Shown in pieces: positions 1-9,790 of a stretch of 64,000 nt of DNA. A model generated the notes under the pieces. That model saw nothing but the letters and a program-made list of their open reading frames with translations. It made no database searches and had not been told where the DNA came from. Source of the stretch: Plasmodium malariae (lineage: Eukaryota; Apicomplexa; Aconoidasida; Haemosporida; Plasmodiidae). The stretch covers positions 427,501 through 491,500 of the forward strand of contig NC_041777.1 of the NCBI RefSeq assembly GCF_900090045.1. The letters run 5' to 3'. The position numbers and the translations under genes are program-made. Numbering within the stretch: position 1 is the first letter of the stretch; each line of letters opens with the position of its first letter.

Positions 1-3000
1 GATGCTATTGCTATCGATAGAGGCGCAACCAATGGTGGAGGCACAACCAATGGTGGAGGCACAACCAATGGTGGAGGCACAACCAATGGTGGAGGCATAG
101 CCAATGATGGAAGCATAGCCAGTGGTAGAGGTATGACCAATGGTGGAGGTACAACCAATGGTGGAAGCATAGCCAGTGGTAGAGGCATGCCCAATGATGG
201 AGGCACGACCAATGGTGGAAGCATAGCCAATGATGGAAGCATTGCCAGTGGTAGAGGAATCTCGAACAGGAACGATTGCGAAGAAGAGAATGTGGGTCGC
301 CAAAAAAATCTTTTAGAAGTGTACGACTACAGAAAGAATAAAAAAATTATTTACTATGCTGTTAAGAATCACTATGATCCTTATAAAGAAATGAATAAAA
401 AGGAAAAAGAGAGTTATGAAGCATATGAAAATAAATTATATGAAAATGATATATATGATTATTTATTACATCAGTATGAGAGCAATTATAGAAATCTTTT
501 TGATGAAGACTATTTATCGAAACAAAGTTTTCTGAATGCAAGAAAAGAATTTATTATAAATAAAATAAGTCTAAACAGAGATTATGATAGACATTACAAA
601 AATACTACTAAGTGTAACATATTAAGGGGATTGAATGAAGCGAATATACACAGGAATAGAAATGGTAACATGAATAGTAGGAGTGGCCATGACAAGATCA
701 ACAGTAGCAACTCCAATAATAACCCGAAGGATATGGAAAGGTTAAATTTCAACAATTTTTTTGCGCAGAATAGTGAACAGTATAATCATCATAATTTCGT
801 TGATAGTTCAGAATATATGAAAAACAGAAGTGGAAGAGAACTTTATGGAAATAATGTATATGACTACAAAGTAAATGGTAGTGATGATATAACTCCTTTA
901 AACGAAAGACTCCATAGCATATACCAAACAAGTATTAGCATATCTAACCTGTGTGATGACAACGTTATAGATATATATAGTGATAAATGTCTTAGTGATG
1001 TTTATACTCAGAGGCCTATGTTGTTTATCTGCTCCGAAAAGGATGCCTCTACGAGCATGGGCAGCGTTAGGGAGGGCAGTAAAACTGGCGGTAAGGTCCC
1101 CGACAATTCTGGACGTTGTATGATGCTAAAAATTAACAAAGACTTTAAGAAGATTTTTAAAAAATTGAAGTATAAAAATACAGTCGTCATCAGCAACATT
1201 GGGAGGAAAACGGGTTCCTCGACCTTCTCGAATTTCATCATAAACAAAGAAAAAATGAACAGTTTTATTAGAGAAAGTGGTAAAGAACAGAATTGTATTT
1301 ATGCTTATATGACAGCAAGTCAAAATAGAATTAACTATATTTATTTGGACTACGATAAGTTAACTCCAAAAGGAATGGACGGATTCCCGAACAGAAACAC
1401 TTCGAGTAGTGGAAGTGTTGGAAGCGTTGGAAGCATTGGAAGCATTGGTCTTATTGACAATACTGGAAGTACACAAACCATTGGAAGTTTTGGCAATACC
1501 GGAAGCATTGAAAACTTTGGAACTATTGACAGCATTGGAAACACTGGTATTGCAGAAAGCATAAATAACAGCGACTGCGGAGAGATAAACAAATTTGTAA
1601 CCCTGTCCTTTTACTTTTCCAATATCATTATTTTTCATATAAACAACCAAAATTACATGGATATGTTTTCCTTATTGGCGGACTACTATGATATAATCAA
1701 AAAGATTAAGGAAAATATAATATATAGAGAAAAAAAAATATATGAAGAAGAAAAGAAGAAAAAAAAAAAAAAACATAGGAACATAACTAGGTCGAATACG
1801 GATGGTACACTGCTTCATAAAAATAAACAAAAAATAAATAAAAGAATTTCATATGATATTAGTATGGATAATAGTAACAGTAGTAGATCGAATTCAAATA
1901 ATGAGGACAACAGTAGCAGTGAAGATTTTGACGAAGATAATTTTTTTGTTCCTTATTTTGTGTTTGTTTTGAGAGATATAAACAAAGAGGATTTCATAAA
2001 AATGAAAGAGGCAAATGATGAAATGGTAAATCGTAGTGCTGTGAATCGTGATGGTCATAAGACCGAAAATGATAACCTGAAGAACTCATATACACTCCAA
2101 TATTTCAACACATTAATAGACAATATTAATAATACAATTTTGCAGAAAAAAGTGAAATGCTTCCTAAATTTTTTGACAAAAAAGAGTTTATTCTTTTTAC
2201 CTTACATATATACAGATGAAGACGAATTAACTATTAACACTGACTACATGGTTGAACTAAAAAAAATAAAAAAAGAGTTATATGTACATGGAAGGAGTAT
2301 AGATAACATGTACAAAAATAATGCAATGTATATATATAAATATCTTAATATGCTAATTTACACAACGAATAATAATATATTCTATAGTCCAAATCATTTA
2401 AAAAAAAAAATTGAAAATTTTGAAAGCAAAATGTTATATAATGTTCTTACACAGAATTTTTTATTTCATATAAGAAAAAAAATCGAAAATAAATTACCCA
2501 TGAAACCAAACTTATTTCTGACTTTAATAAATGAACTAAAGATTGAATATATGTTAACCTTTGAAAAATTTTCAGTAGGTAATGAAGCAATAAAAAGGAA
2601 ATATAAAAATCAGTTATACAAAGATATTGATATTATCATATTAAAAGCATATAAGGAAAATATAGCTTTTAGTTGTTTTACTTTTTATAAAATTATAGAC
2701 AAAAAAATTAATAAATTAAATATATATGACAAAATTTATAATAAGAAATATGAAAACTTTGATGGACTTCGTCTCGATATAGACAATGTGAATGATTCAT
2801 CTGTTGATAATCTCATATATAACGAAATATTAAGTATAAAAAAAGAAGAAATATTTACTCATTTTATAAAAACCTATTATAATACTACTAGCGCTGAGGA
2901 ATTATCTCCTTCTGTTGTTAAAATGGGCAAGGAAAATTGTAACGTCGTTTCGAAGCATACTAATAATTACAATACGGATTCGATTATTCACTCTCACAAA

Positions 3001-4137
3001 TCTGTTAGTAATTCTGAACGGGGGAACAGTGGAAAAAGTGGGAAAACTGAGCAAAGAACAAAAAGTTCAGATGATCAAGATTCAAATGATAAATCCTCTT
3101 CCACTTCTCGAAAAGGGGGAAGCAATTTTGGAGACAACTTCGGTAGCAAGTACAGTCGCATAAGTGATTACAAAAATTACCGGAAAAATGACCGGAAAAA
3201 TGACCAGAAAAATGACCGGAAAAATGACCAGAAAAATGACCGGAAAAATGACCAGAAAAATGACCAGAAAAATGACCGGAAAAATGACCTTAGCAGTGAC
3301 AGCAAAAACTATCGGGGTGACACTTCTCACAGTTATGAGCATACCGATAGTGAAGGAAACAAAGTAGGAGAAGAAAAAATCAAAAACACAAAAATAAAAA
3401 AAATGTACGATCGACATAAAAGCGCAAGTGCTACTATATCATACATGAATGCCGATAATGATCCGTATAACGATTATCAAGGAAGGGGAAAAGATGCTAA
3501 CGGTGGAAATAACAACAGTTATATTTCTAATACAAGAGACTCATCGAGGAGAACTCCTCAAAAACTTAAATCAGATGTGGTAATGCTAAATGAACGAAAA
3601 CAAAAAATTCGTGAAGAAAATGACTTTTCTAAAAAATATCGTAGTGTTAATTATAAGAATAAAAATTCTGACCATGTTCATAAAAATTACAATTTGCATG
3701 AAAATTCGGACCTTAGTGATATTTTCAGCGATCTAGACGAGATAATCACAACAGGTTATGAGGTGAACAAAGCAAGAATTGATGGTTTAAAAAGTAAGAA
3801 ATATAATACAAAAAAAAAGATAAGTTTTAATGAACAAAAAAGTTTATGTAACAACCTTCAGAATGCCGAAGGGGCTGACATAGCACATTTGAAAAGAGAC
3901 GACATACAGCAGCAGAAGCAGAGGAAGCAGCAGGAAGAGGACGATAATAACGATAACGAGAGTAACATTGCTTTTTTGAAAAAAACAAATTCAAATATTT
4001 CCCAAAATAGTAAAGACAAAATTCAATTCATTGAGCAAGTTGAAAATACCAATAAAAAATTAAATAAGAATGATTTAAATAAAAAAAAGAAGATGACTTG
4101 CTTGCCAAGGCCGAAATCGAGAAATAGTAAAAATTAG
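1..4137 (+). CDS. GBP/atlastin-type GTPase-like protein with degenerate P-loop (5' partial)
   Basis: The reading frame is open from base 1 without a stop, so the true start lies upstream; the first ATG inside the window is at 133. The visible protein is at least 1378 residues. It opens with a Gly/Thr/Asn/Ser repeat (1-260). A region at about 1010-2700 follows the order of the guanylate-binding-protein GTPase domain. First comes a PMLFI segment (1018-1032), like the GBP 'P-x-x-L-I-E' start. Then comes VVISNIGRKTGSS (1183-1221) at the P-loop, with Ser (codon 1216-1218) where the catalytic Lys should be. Next is a Ser/Gly/Ile repeat insert, then an FVTLSFYFSNIIIFHIN strand (1591-1641) at the GBP switch-II region. 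FVFVLRDI (1957-1980) matches the GBP/atlastin RD motif. A helical domain follows to about 2860. The C-terminal third is hydrophilic and repetitive (KNDR/KNDQ, 3173-3290), with no membrane segment. Family assignment is my inference from motif order; nucleotide binding is doubtful. Confidence 0.6.
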   Translation, partial: DAIAIDRGATNGGGTTNGGGTTNGGGTTNGGGIANDGSIASGRGMTNGGGTTNGGSIASGRGMPNDGGTTNGGSIANDGSIASGRGISNRNDCEEENVGRQKNLLEVYDYRKNKKIIYYAVKNHYDPYKEMNKKEKESYEAYENKLYENDIYDYLLHQYESNYRNLFDEDYLSKQSFLNARKEFIINKISLNRDYDRHYKNTTKCNILRGLNEANIHRNRNGNMNSRSGHDKINSSNSNNNPKDMERLNFNNFFAQNSEQYNHHNFVDSSEYMKNRSGRELYGNNVYDYKVNGSDDITPLNERLHSIYQTSISISNLCDDNVIDIYSDKCLSDVYTQRPMLFICSEKDASTSMGSVREGSKTGGKVPDNSGRCMMLKINKDFKKIFKKLKYKNTVVISNIGRKTGSSTFSNFIINKEKMNSFIRESGKEQNCIYAYMTASQNRINYIYLDYDKLTPKGMDGFPNRNTSSSGSVGSVGSIGSIGLIDNTGSTQTIGSFGNTGSIENFGTIDSIGNTGIAESINNSDCGEINKFVTLSFYFSNIIIFHINNQNYMDMFSLLADYYDIIKKIKENIIYREKKIYEEEKKKKKKKHRNITRSNTDGTLLHKNKQKINKRISYDISMDNSNSSRSNSNNEDNSSSEDFDEDNFFVPYFVFVLRDINKEDFIKMKEANDEMVNRSAVNRDGHKTENDNLKNSYTLQYFNTLIDNINNTILQKKVKCFLNFLTKKSLFFLPYIYTDEDELTINTDYMVELKKIKKELYVHGRSIDNMYKNNAMYIYKYLNMLIYTTNNNIFYSPNHLKKKIENFESKMLYNVLTQNFLFHIRKKIENKLPMKPNLFLTLINELKIEYMLTFEKFSVGNEAIKRKYKNQLYKDIDIIILKAYKENIAFSCFTFYKIIDKKINKLNIYDKIYNKKYENFDGLRLDIDNVNDSSVDNLIYNEILSIKKEEIFTHFIKTYYNTTSAEELSPSVVKMGKENCNVVSKHTNNYNTDSIIHSHKSVSNSERGNSGKSGKTEQRTKSSDDQDSNDKSSSTSRKGGSNFGDNFGSKYSRISDYKNYRKNDRKNDQKNDRKNDQKNDRKNDQKNDQKNDRKNDLSSDSKNYRGDTSHSYEHTDSEGNKVGEEKIKNTKIKKMYDRHKSASATISYMNADNDPYNDYQGRGKDANGGNNNSYISNTRDSSRRTPQKLKSDVVMLNERKQKIREENDFSKKYRSVNYKNKNSDHVHKNYNLHENSDLSDIFSDLDEIITTGYEVNKARIDGLKSKKYNTKKKISFNEQKSLCNNLQNAEGADIAHLKRDDIQQQKQRKQQEEDDNNDNESNIAFLKKTNSNISQNSKDKIQFIEQVENTNKKLNKNDLNKKKKMTCLPRPKSRNSKN
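13..260 (+). repeat. 18-bp coding repeat (Gly/Thr/Asn/Ser-rich)
   Basis: Degenerate tandem copies of an 18-base unit around 'ggtggaggcacaaccaat' encode G-G-x-T-T-N and related G-S-I-A-S/N motifs in frame with the gene. Coding-frame repeats of this kind often vary in length between isolates. Confidence 0.85.
3173..3292 (+). repeat. 12-bp coding minisatellite (KNDR/KNDQ)
   Basis: About ten tandem copies of 'aaaaatgaccgg' or 'aaaaatgaccag' encode a strongly charged K-N-D-R / K-N-D-Q tract in the C-terminal disordered part of the GBP-like protein. The period is a multiple of three, so copy-number change keeps the frame. Confidence 0.9.
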
Positions 4138-5588
4138 ATTCTTTGATTTTTATATGCATATCCCTTTTTTATGTATTTGTGAATGTAGCTCCTTCGCAGA
4201 TATGGTCACTAACGGAAAATTTAACTCCACTCCGAAAATTACTTCTTTAATTGAGTATATTTTGTTTTAGTCCAAGGTACTGGATGCTTTCCTCATTTTA
4301 TTACATTTCTGTATTCTCCCCTATGTGCATGTGCACTAACAAACTTGGCGCTGTTAATGCTTACGTTAAAAATCTTTTCATTTTTATTGTCACTTTCCAT
4401 TTTAACCTGTAGATATAGTAGGTATATAAAGTAGACGAAAAAATACATGCACAAATAAAATATACTACGTCTTTTTTTCTTTTTTTTTTTTTTTATGTAA
4501 TTATTCTTATTTGTTTTGTACAATGAGACACCACCACCACCCCATTGAAACCATTTAACGTTTTTACTTTCGGTCTCAAAATTATTTAACTATGGACCAC
4601 TGTAATATTTTCTAAACTGCGCAACTGTCTACGACTAATGCGCAGTTCAGTAAGGTCATTGTAGTGTATTTGCGAATGTATACATCTACACATGTATGTA
4701 TGAATGTAAGTGCATGGGTAGATAAGTCCATGTACGTATATATATATATATATATATACAGCGATGTGCATGTGTATGGGTAACATGCTGACCCCTTTTT
4801 GGAGAATGAAAAAGACCCACAGTTAAAGTGAAAATTAGGCAAGTGATAAAACTGCCTTATAGTTTCTAAAAAGGGTAAGGAAAAGTTTCTCATTATTTCG
4901 ACTATTCCTCAATTCACACTGAAAGAGAAAATAAGTCGAGGAGGTGTGTTAACTAGCTCTGTTCCGCTGAGCTTCCTTTTTCTTGCATATCAAAAAAAAA
5001 AAAAAAAAGTTCGAATTTGGAAGTTCGAATTTGGAAGTTCGAATTTAAAAGTTAAAAGTAAAAAGTTGAAAGTTTAAAGGTAATCATTTTAGCGCAGCCC
5101 TTCTCGTAGGAAACCGCAAATAATATGCGCATATTTTACGGCACAAATATCAGTAGTGGTGCATTATTAAAGAAAAAAAATAAAATAACTCGAGCGACAA
5201 TACGACAATAATAATACTGATGATAATTGTTATGATAACAGTGTTGATGATAAATTTGCAGCACTCCCAGACCAGCAAACAAATGAAATGGCACAAACTT
5301 AAAGCAACAGCCAAGTGGTTAAGGGTAAGAAATAGCAAGGTTGAAAAAAAGGAAAAAGAAGGATGATTAATAGCTTGATGGCTGCATGGACAGATGGAGG
5401 GGAAAAAAAAATAAAAATTGGAAAAAAAGAGAAACCGGATATAGTCGCGCTAAAATTCCTCAACTAGGTTGAGAAACGGGGACACTGAGATACTTTATAT
5501 GTATACTCTTACAACTGGGTATGATCCTCTCATCTACTCGAAATTCGTGAGCTTATAAAAAAAAAAAAAAAAAAAGGATCAAGGTAAA
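4138..5588. other. convergent intergenic region with possible small spliced gene
   Basis: Shared 3' flank of the GBP-like gene (+) and the AAA ATPase gene (-). It holds a TA microsatellite (4736-4758), poly-A runs and a short repeat 'aagttcgaatttgg' (5008-5050). Between 4293 and 4995 the minus strand shows several exon-like blocks, described in a separate entry. Otherwise no gene is visible. Confidence 0.6.
4293..4995 (-). other. candidate small multi-exon gene (unrecognised)
   Basis: Three minus-strand blocks look like coding exons. Block 1 (about 4917 down to 4835) follows a good acceptor (pyrimidine tract then cag) and reads CELRNSRNNEKLFLTLFRNY and on. Block 2 (about 4668-4586) reads NDLTELRISRRQLRSLENIT. 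Block 3 (4406-4293) follows a 'ctacag' acceptor, reads VKMESDNKNEKIFNVSIN and ends at a TGA (4293-4295) after a His/Arg-rich stretch. Joining block 2 to block 3 after the ACA codon keeps phase 0. Base composition is richer in G+C than the flanks. I could not assemble a convincing start and recognise no family, so this is a candidate only. Confidence 0.25.
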
Positions 5589-7580
5589 CTACAGCGAACT
5601 GTGCATTTTACTCCATTCGTCGTAATCGAATACATTTTTATAAGAGGTGTTAACCTGTTTGAGTGCTTTAATAAAGTCGTCATATTTAATAGCTCTGAAT
5701 ATAGAAGTGTTGGGTATGTTCTGTATACCATTATATTTTTCTACAGCATCATCATAAACATATTCATAGCACTTTGAACATAAATGATAAATATCACTAC
5801 CATTCCAATTTACTAGTTTATGAGAAATATTGTCTAATTCTTGTTCAGTAAGTTTAAATCCTGAATGTGTATGTTTTGATAAAATATAACGTATTTGATC
5901 CTTTCTTGCTTGTAAATCTGGAAGAGGTATATATACTCTTTTATTGAATCGTCTCAAAGCTGCATCATCTATCATATCAGGTCTATTAGTTGCTCCAATA
6001 ATAACAATCATAACATCTTTTTTTGTATTAATACCATCTATCATTTGTAATAATTGATTTTTAATTCTTATAGTTGTATCATCTTCATCTTTTTTCCTCA
6101 TACCAAGGAAAGAATCAATTTCATCAAAAAATAAAATTGAAGGATTATCCACTTCTGCACATTTAAATAAACTAGTAACAATTTTCTCAGTTTCACCAAT
6201 ATATTTACTAAATAGAGAAGATGTATTTACATTATAAAAAGAGCATTTACATGAAGAAGCTACCCATTTTGCTATCATTGTTTTACCTGTCCCTGGTGGA
6301 CCAAATAATAAAATTCCTTTAGCTGCTCTATTTAAACCAGTAAATAAATCTGGTCTTAATATAACATTCACAATTTTATCTTTTATAATTTTTTTTATAT
6401 CGTGTAAACCAATTATATCTGTTTCTTTTACTTGTTCATTTGAATTTATTTTCATACTCAAAGCATATCTAACCACATTTACATCCAACCCCTGTTCAAT
6501 TAGATGCATATATTGTTCAGGCACTTCTTCACCCATATCCTTTGAATCATCCATATTTTTTCTACAATTTTTTCTTTTTTCATCTCTCTTGTCATTTCGA
6601 CTTGCACTCTTCGAGTTCTCATTATTATTATTACCATCATTGTTGTTACTATTTCCACTCTTTAACACATTATTTCTATTCCTTTTTTTTAAATTGATAT
6701 AGTTGAATGCTTTTATTGCCTCTTCATTCTTTTCGTTTTTTCTCTTAACCAAAACGTCCAATGCGTTTGAGAAGGCACCCTTCTTCTTTGACACATTGGT
6801 GCTAGGGAGGTCATCCGAACCATCATCATCTTTATCTTCATCAGTATTGTGATAAGCACCTCCATAATAGTTGCCCTTCTTCTTCTTTTTCTTTTTTTCC
6901 CCCTCCTGCAACTCCCTATCATCAGATGAATACTCTCCTTTTTTCTGTATAATTTTCTTCGTTGAGATACTGGTTATATTCTCCGTATCGTCAGACAGAT
7001 AACTTTTTTTTTTCTTTTTCAACTTGAGCGCTTTTGGAGTGTATATTTCATCGTCACTTTCGTCAGGTGCTACTATTTCGTTATTTAATTTTCTCTGATT
7101 TGTTAGTTGTTCATTCTGTTCCTCTTCATTGGAAAAATTTTCTTTTACATTATAGGAGTTACTATTTGCTGTGTTATGTGCTGTACCACTTACTATATTC
7201 CTCCTTTCATGATAAATTTTAATGAACATTGGATCAAAGGTCATATAATTTTTTATATCTATACTTGTTATACCACTAATAAAGTTATCATTCTCTTCAA
7301 TTTTTTTATCTACATTATTCGTTTCTGTATTGTTCAGTAAGTTAACCACTTTATTGTATGTTTCATCCTCTTCGTAATTTTCAAATATGTTATTGGGTAT
7401 ATTTGAAAAGATGAAATTATTCGCATCTATTTGGTAGTTATTTTCACTTCCTTCATTTTCGGTATCTTCACAGGTATCCCATATATCGTTAAGTAAAATA
7501 TCGTGGAAACACTCCTTCTCCTCTTCCAGTATTTGGTAGTAAATTACTTCTTTCTCAATAGCGCTGCTAATGCCATTCAT
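5589..7580 (-). CDS. AAA ATPase, katanin/spastin/fidgetin-like (meiotic clade)
   Basis: Single open frame of 663 residues. Residues 1-380 are acidic/basic low-complexity, including runs of Lys and Asn. Residues about 395-663 are a complete AAA module. Walker A is GPPGTGKT (427-434), Walker B FFDEID (484-489), sensor 1 GATNRPD, and the SRH ends with the paired arginines ALRRF. The upstream RPDLFTGL sequence and the C-terminal YDEWSKMHSSL helix are typical of the microtubule-severing and VPS4 branch. No MIT domain is visible. Known members form hexamers that pull on tubulin tails or other substrates; the exact branch (spastin, fidgetin-like 1 or katanin) cannot be settled by eye. ATG at 7580 is the first in frame. 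A possible upstream exon is discussed under findings. Confidence 0.85.
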   Translation of the reverse strand: MNGISSAIEKEVIYYQILEEEKECFHDILLNDIWDTCEDTENEGSENNYQIDANNFIFSNIPNNIFENYEEDETYNKVVNLLNNTETNNVDKKIEENDNFISGITSIDIKNYMTFDPMFIKIYHERRNIVSGTAHNTANSNSYNVKENFSNEEEQNEQLTNQRKLNNEIVAPDESDDEIYTPKALKLKKKKKSYLSDDTENITSISTKKIIQKKGEYSSDDRELQEGEKKKKKKKGNYYGGAYHNTDEDKDDDGSDDLPSTNVSKKKGAFSNALDVLVKRKNEKNEEAIKAFNYINLKKRNRNNVLKSGNSNNNDGNNNNENSKSASRNDKRDEKRKNCRKNMDDSKDMGEEVPEQYMHLIEQGLDVNVVRYALSMKINSNEQVKETDIIGLHDIKKIIKDKIVNVILRPDLFTGLNRAAKGILLFGPPGTGKTMIAKWVASSCKCSFYNVNTSSLFSKYIGETEKIVTSLFKCAEVDNPSILFFDEIDSFLGMRKKDEDDTTIRIKNQLLQMIDGINTKKDVMIVIIGATNRPDMIDDAALRRFNKRVYIPLPDLQARKDQIRYILSKHTHSGFKLTEQELDNISHKLVNWNGSDIYHLCSKCYEYVYDDAVEKYNGIQNIPNTSIFRAIKYDDFIKALKQVNTSYKNVFDYDEWSKMHSSL

Positions 7581-7618
7581 GTTGGGCTACTGTTTGGCGG
7601 GGATGAGGAATTATATAC

Positions 7619-7669
<51 letters not shown>

Positions 7670-8298
7670 CCCTAAAATGGGGGAAACAGATTAACCTTTA
7701 ATTTGTTCGTGTCCTCTACTTCTGCCTTTTCCGCTACTTCGTCTACTCCTTCGTCTACTCCTTCGTCTATTCCTTCGTCTACTCCTTCCTTTGCTTCTTC
7801 TTTTTCTTTTTTTATTTACAAATTACTCCACAATGTACAATACCCGAAAAGCTCTTTTACGAAGTTTGCTCTGACAAATTATGAGCAACGATGCCGGCCA
7901 AGCGTCTTTTTCACCTCTTTCGAGATATATTAAGTTATATTGTTTGGTATATTTTATATTATTTTTTGTGATAGGTTAAATTATATTCTGTACGCTGTTT
8001 TGTGCCCCATTGGGGGCCTTTTCCATTTGTTTTATGTTCGTTTTTTGTTTGTTTTTTGTTTGTTCTTTGTTTGTTTTATATTTGTTCTTCGATTTTTGTT
8101 CGTATTTTAGTCATTTTTCGTTCATTTTGTGGGTATCCATACTCAACTGTTTCACCCTCTTTACACTTCACATAGTGCATTTCAAGAGAATCATAAAAAT
8201 AAATAAAACAGCATGCTTAATAAATTTTTAAGATCATTAATGTGAAATAAAAAATTACCACAATTTGTACAGCTAGCTTTTCATGCTCAGGTCAGATT

Positions 8299-8333
<35 letters not shown>

Positions 8334-8941
8334 TTAATCTGATTTGATTTTATCAAAAAGTTCTAGCACATGTGCGGATTTAACATAAAAATTATTACTT
8401 AAAAATATTAGCTTTTAAATTTACATTAAAATTACTTTAAATATTACTTTAAATTTATTTTTTTAAAATTATGTTTGTAAAAAGAGATACTAAATATAAG
8501 CACAACATTTCAATATATATATGATAAAAGGCATAAAACACAAAAACGCAAAGAGATTGGTGCGGGGGAGGGTTTAACAAGAAGGAAAAGTAATTACAGT
8601 AAATACAACTATGGGAGGTAGTTAATTAAAAAGGGGCACATATACATATATATATACATATATATATATATGTTTATATTCGTAAAATGGAGGATAATCT
8701 TAATAAACGAAAATAACGAAATAAAAAGAATGGTGATAATAAGCAAACAAAAAAACGAAAAAACGAAAAAACGAAAAAACGAAAAAACGAAAGAACAAAA
8801 AAATGATGAAACAAAAACAAAAAAAAAAAAAAAAAGCGGCACAACAGCGACGCTATAATTAAATGCCACTGTGCTGCTATGCCGATGTACAGCTATACCG
8901 CGGGCACAAAATATATCTTTTGCAATGGAAAAAAGGAAAAA
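7581..8941. other. intergenic, upstream of the AAA ATPase gene
   Basis: Contains a TA microsatellite (7612-7664), a 12-bp minisatellite (7735-7796), poly-T (8301-8332), a 'gtttgttttttgtttg' stretch (8037-8095) and an 8-bp 'aaaaaacg' repeat (8752-8795). It should hold the AAA gene promoter. Bases 7700-7935 are richer in G+C and open on both strands; no gene can be assigned firmly. Confidence 0.55.
7735..7796. repeat. 12-bp minisatellite, pyrimidine-rich
   Basis: About five copies of 'cttcgtctactc' with single-base variants. One strand is pyrimidine-rich and the other purine-rich. Read on the minus strand it encodes V-D-E-G repeats; read on the plus strand, S-S-T-P. Confidence 0.85.
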
Positions 8942-9463
8942 CTAATAAATATACATATAAAAGCTAGGGCCCTCTTGAACGAAACTGTAGACTTTTTTAA
9001 CTACGATGTATTCCTTTTCCAATTCATCCAAGTCTAAATCTTCATCTTCTGCACACCGTACAACATTATTATTTAAAATATGGGGGAAATATTTCGAATT
9101 TAAAATATTTTTATTTAATATACTGTTATGACTGTAAGTCATTACCTCACTATTCCTTTGTGCATCTTTTGTACTAAGAAATTTCCCTTTCTCTGAAATA
9201 TCATTGCCATAAAATTTATTGAAAACATGAGTAGGATTTTCAAAATAGTTAGGAAATAAATTCTTCATAAAAATACTAGGTCTAGGTTTCATTGTGTTTT
9301 CATATTCATTTGATGAACAAGAACTTTTATACTTTTTTATAATAGCTGCAAATGTACATTTCTTTAAATATTTTTTTATTTCGTTTTCATCATCTTTTCT
9401 AAATATATAAAGTAATGGGCTAAATTTCTTTTTTAGAAATTCTAAGTTTTCATATTCCTTCAT
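8942..9463 (-). CDS. conserved-looking hypothetical protein, 173 residues
   Basis: Single open frame of 173 residues with ATG at 9463. The composition is ordinary for a Plasmodium protein: Lys/Asn/Phe-rich start, a central Pro/Phe-containing stretch (MKPRPSIFMKNLFPNYFENP) and an acidic DEDLDLDELEKEY segment near the C-terminus. There is no signal peptide, membrane segment or motif I recognise. It is the longest frame in the region and its codon use matches neighbouring genes, which is why I take it as real. It lies about 1.4 kb upstream of the AAA ATPase gene on the same strand. Function unknown. Confidence 0.6.
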   Translation of the reverse strand: MKEYENLEFLKKKFSPLLYIFRKDDENEIKKYLKKCTFAAIIKKYKSSCSSNEYENTMKPRPSIFMKNLFPNYFENPTHVFNKFYGNDISEKGKFLSTKDAQRNSEVMTYSHNSILNKNILNSKYFPHILNNNVVRCAEDEDLDLDELEKEYIVVKKVYSFVQEGPSFYMYIY

Positions 9464-9597
9464 CCTGCATATGCAAACCTTTCTTTTTTTTTTTTATCTC
9501 CTCTACGGGTGTGTAAAATAAGACCTGGTCTTAACTTGCAAGGCGAACCGAGTAGTGAAACATGCTCACATAAAAATACGTACAAACGCACATATAA

Positions 9598-9790
9598 TTG
9601 TATGTATTTATATATGCGTTTATATATGTATATATTTATGTACGTATATGTTTATATATGTATAAGTTTATATATGTATAAGTTTATATATGTATCTGTT
9701 TATATATGTATAAGTTTATATATGTATCTGTTTATATATGTATAAGTTTATATATGTATCTGTTTATATATGTATCTGTTTATATATATA
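9598..9790. repeat. AT-rich tandem repeat, about 17/34-bp period
   Basis: Alternating copies of 'tttatatatgtatctg' and 'tttatatatgtataag' run for roughly 190 bases, degenerating at the 5' side. Non-coding as far as I can see. Confidence 0.8.
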
